Assembly (NCBI GenBank): GCA_964035015.1 | Contig: OZ036004.1 | Coordinates: 5,870,280 to 5,934,279, forward strand | From: Corallium rubrum | Lineage: Eukaryota; Cnidaria; Anthozoa; Scleralcyonacea; Coralliidae | Length of the DNA stretch: 64,000 bases | Reading direction: 5' to 3' | Shown here: in pieces, positions 63,336 to 64,000 of the stretch | How positions within the stretch are numbered: the stretch's first letter is position 1 | Layout: each line of letters opens with the position of its first letter | Made by a program: the position numbers and the translations under genes | The notes under the pieces: model-generated | Told to the model about the DNA's origin: nothing | Database searches by the model: none | What the model saw: only the letters and a program-made list of their open reading frames with translations

Positions 63336-64000
63336 TATCAGTATTAAAGTATCAACAACAAATGTACCGACTGTAAAAGCTTTTCAAGTGGCATCTTCTG
63401 TTGTTTAATGAATCATAAATCTTCACCAATGGATTAATTTTGATCGGTCGAAACTTGTGCAATTGTTCTACTGCAAGAACGACACGCTGTTTAGAATAAT
63501 AATGTATTCGTAATAATATAAAAGACTTATCCCAAAGTAAAGAGATGATTAGATGACGCCATTGAGAGCGGCTGTTTCAGCTAATCAGGATGACTCGTAT
63601 GGGTATAGGATCGCGTACTGCGGTGTCCGTGCGTAGTTTGAAAACTCGTGTAAACTAAACTTGTAAAAACGATATTGTTCATGCTCTCTTACCAAAACGT
63701 TGCAAACATACTAGATATTAACTGCTGCAAGCAAGCAATCCACAGCTGCAAAGCTGTATAGCAATGACGTTTAAAGCAATGCCCGCCCTTCCACTTCTTA
63801 AGAACTTGGGACTCCCCAAGAACTATGAACTGAAGGAGAAGACCGCTGGCTAACTACATTTGCGTAACCACATTTATCAATTTAAAAAACGTCGTCTTTT
63901 CGTTTTGCATGCATGGTGATGAAATGAATGAACTCTGGTGAAGTCCCGAGTTCACAGAACGAAAGCTCACCACAGAATCATCAAATACATGGAGCTTACC
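63336..64000. other. Unannotated right edge
   Basis: I see no supported gene or repeat here. Confidence 0.4.

Overview
The window is animal nuclear DNA. It has spliced genes with GT-AG introns, single exons far apart, AT-rich non-coding DNA, and many SINEs, MITE-like foldbacks, satellites and microsatellites. The protein set is metazoan: a class III eIF4E, STIMATE, tafazzin, a rhodopsin-family GPCR, a POT1-type telomere protein, and two HES repressors with C-terminal WRPW. The intronless GPCR and the many palindromic MITEs suggest an invertebrate, perhaps a sponge or cnidarian, but the sequence alone does not settle the phylum. I rebuilt all gene models by eye from splice sites, reading phase and remembered family similarity; no alignment was run.

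Layout. 1-8.1 kb: a near-perfect tandem duplication of a 3,540-bp unit holding an internal ~748-bp doublet and a 123-bp minisatellite. 8.8-12.65 kb: an AT-rich satellite built from head-to-head palindromes. 12.66-13.05 kb: a 19-bp array. 13.6-24.4 kb: a compact gene cluster with EIF4E3 (minus), STIMATE (plus) and TAFAZZIN (minus). EIF4E3 and STIMATE share a 230-bp divergent promoter; STIMATE and TAFAZZIN converge with poly(A) signals about 80 bp apart. 24.8-26.2 kb: a 19-bp minisatellite split by a 370-bp foldback. 26.6-27.8 kb: an intronless amine-receptor-like GPCR (minus). 28-42.7 kb: mostly repeats, with GA, TA and a 2.5-kb almost pure AAC tract, a SINE with a tandemly repeated tail, and a head-to-head SINE palindrome. 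42.7-44.6 kb: a POT1-type OB-fold gene (minus). 45-49 kb: MITEs. 49.6-55.7 kb: two convergent HES paralogs with identical intron positions. 55.7-64 kb: no gene recognised; MITEs and dispersed repeats.

Functional picture. The genes do not form a pathway. EIF4E3 is a cap-binding translation factor, STIMATE an ER membrane regulator of store-operated calcium entry, TAFAZZIN a mitochondrial cardiolipin transacylase, the GPCR a surface receptor, the POT1-like protein a telomeric ssDNA binder, and the HES pair are bHLH repressors, probably Notch-responsive given Su(H)-type and TATA motifs near their starts. The most unusual content is the repeat architecture (CRE-bearing higher-order minisatellite, palindromic satellite, AAC tract, structured SINEs) and several gene details: an 11-nt microexon and missing block in tafazzin, lost disulfide cysteines in the GPCR, and a HES paralog without an Orange domain.
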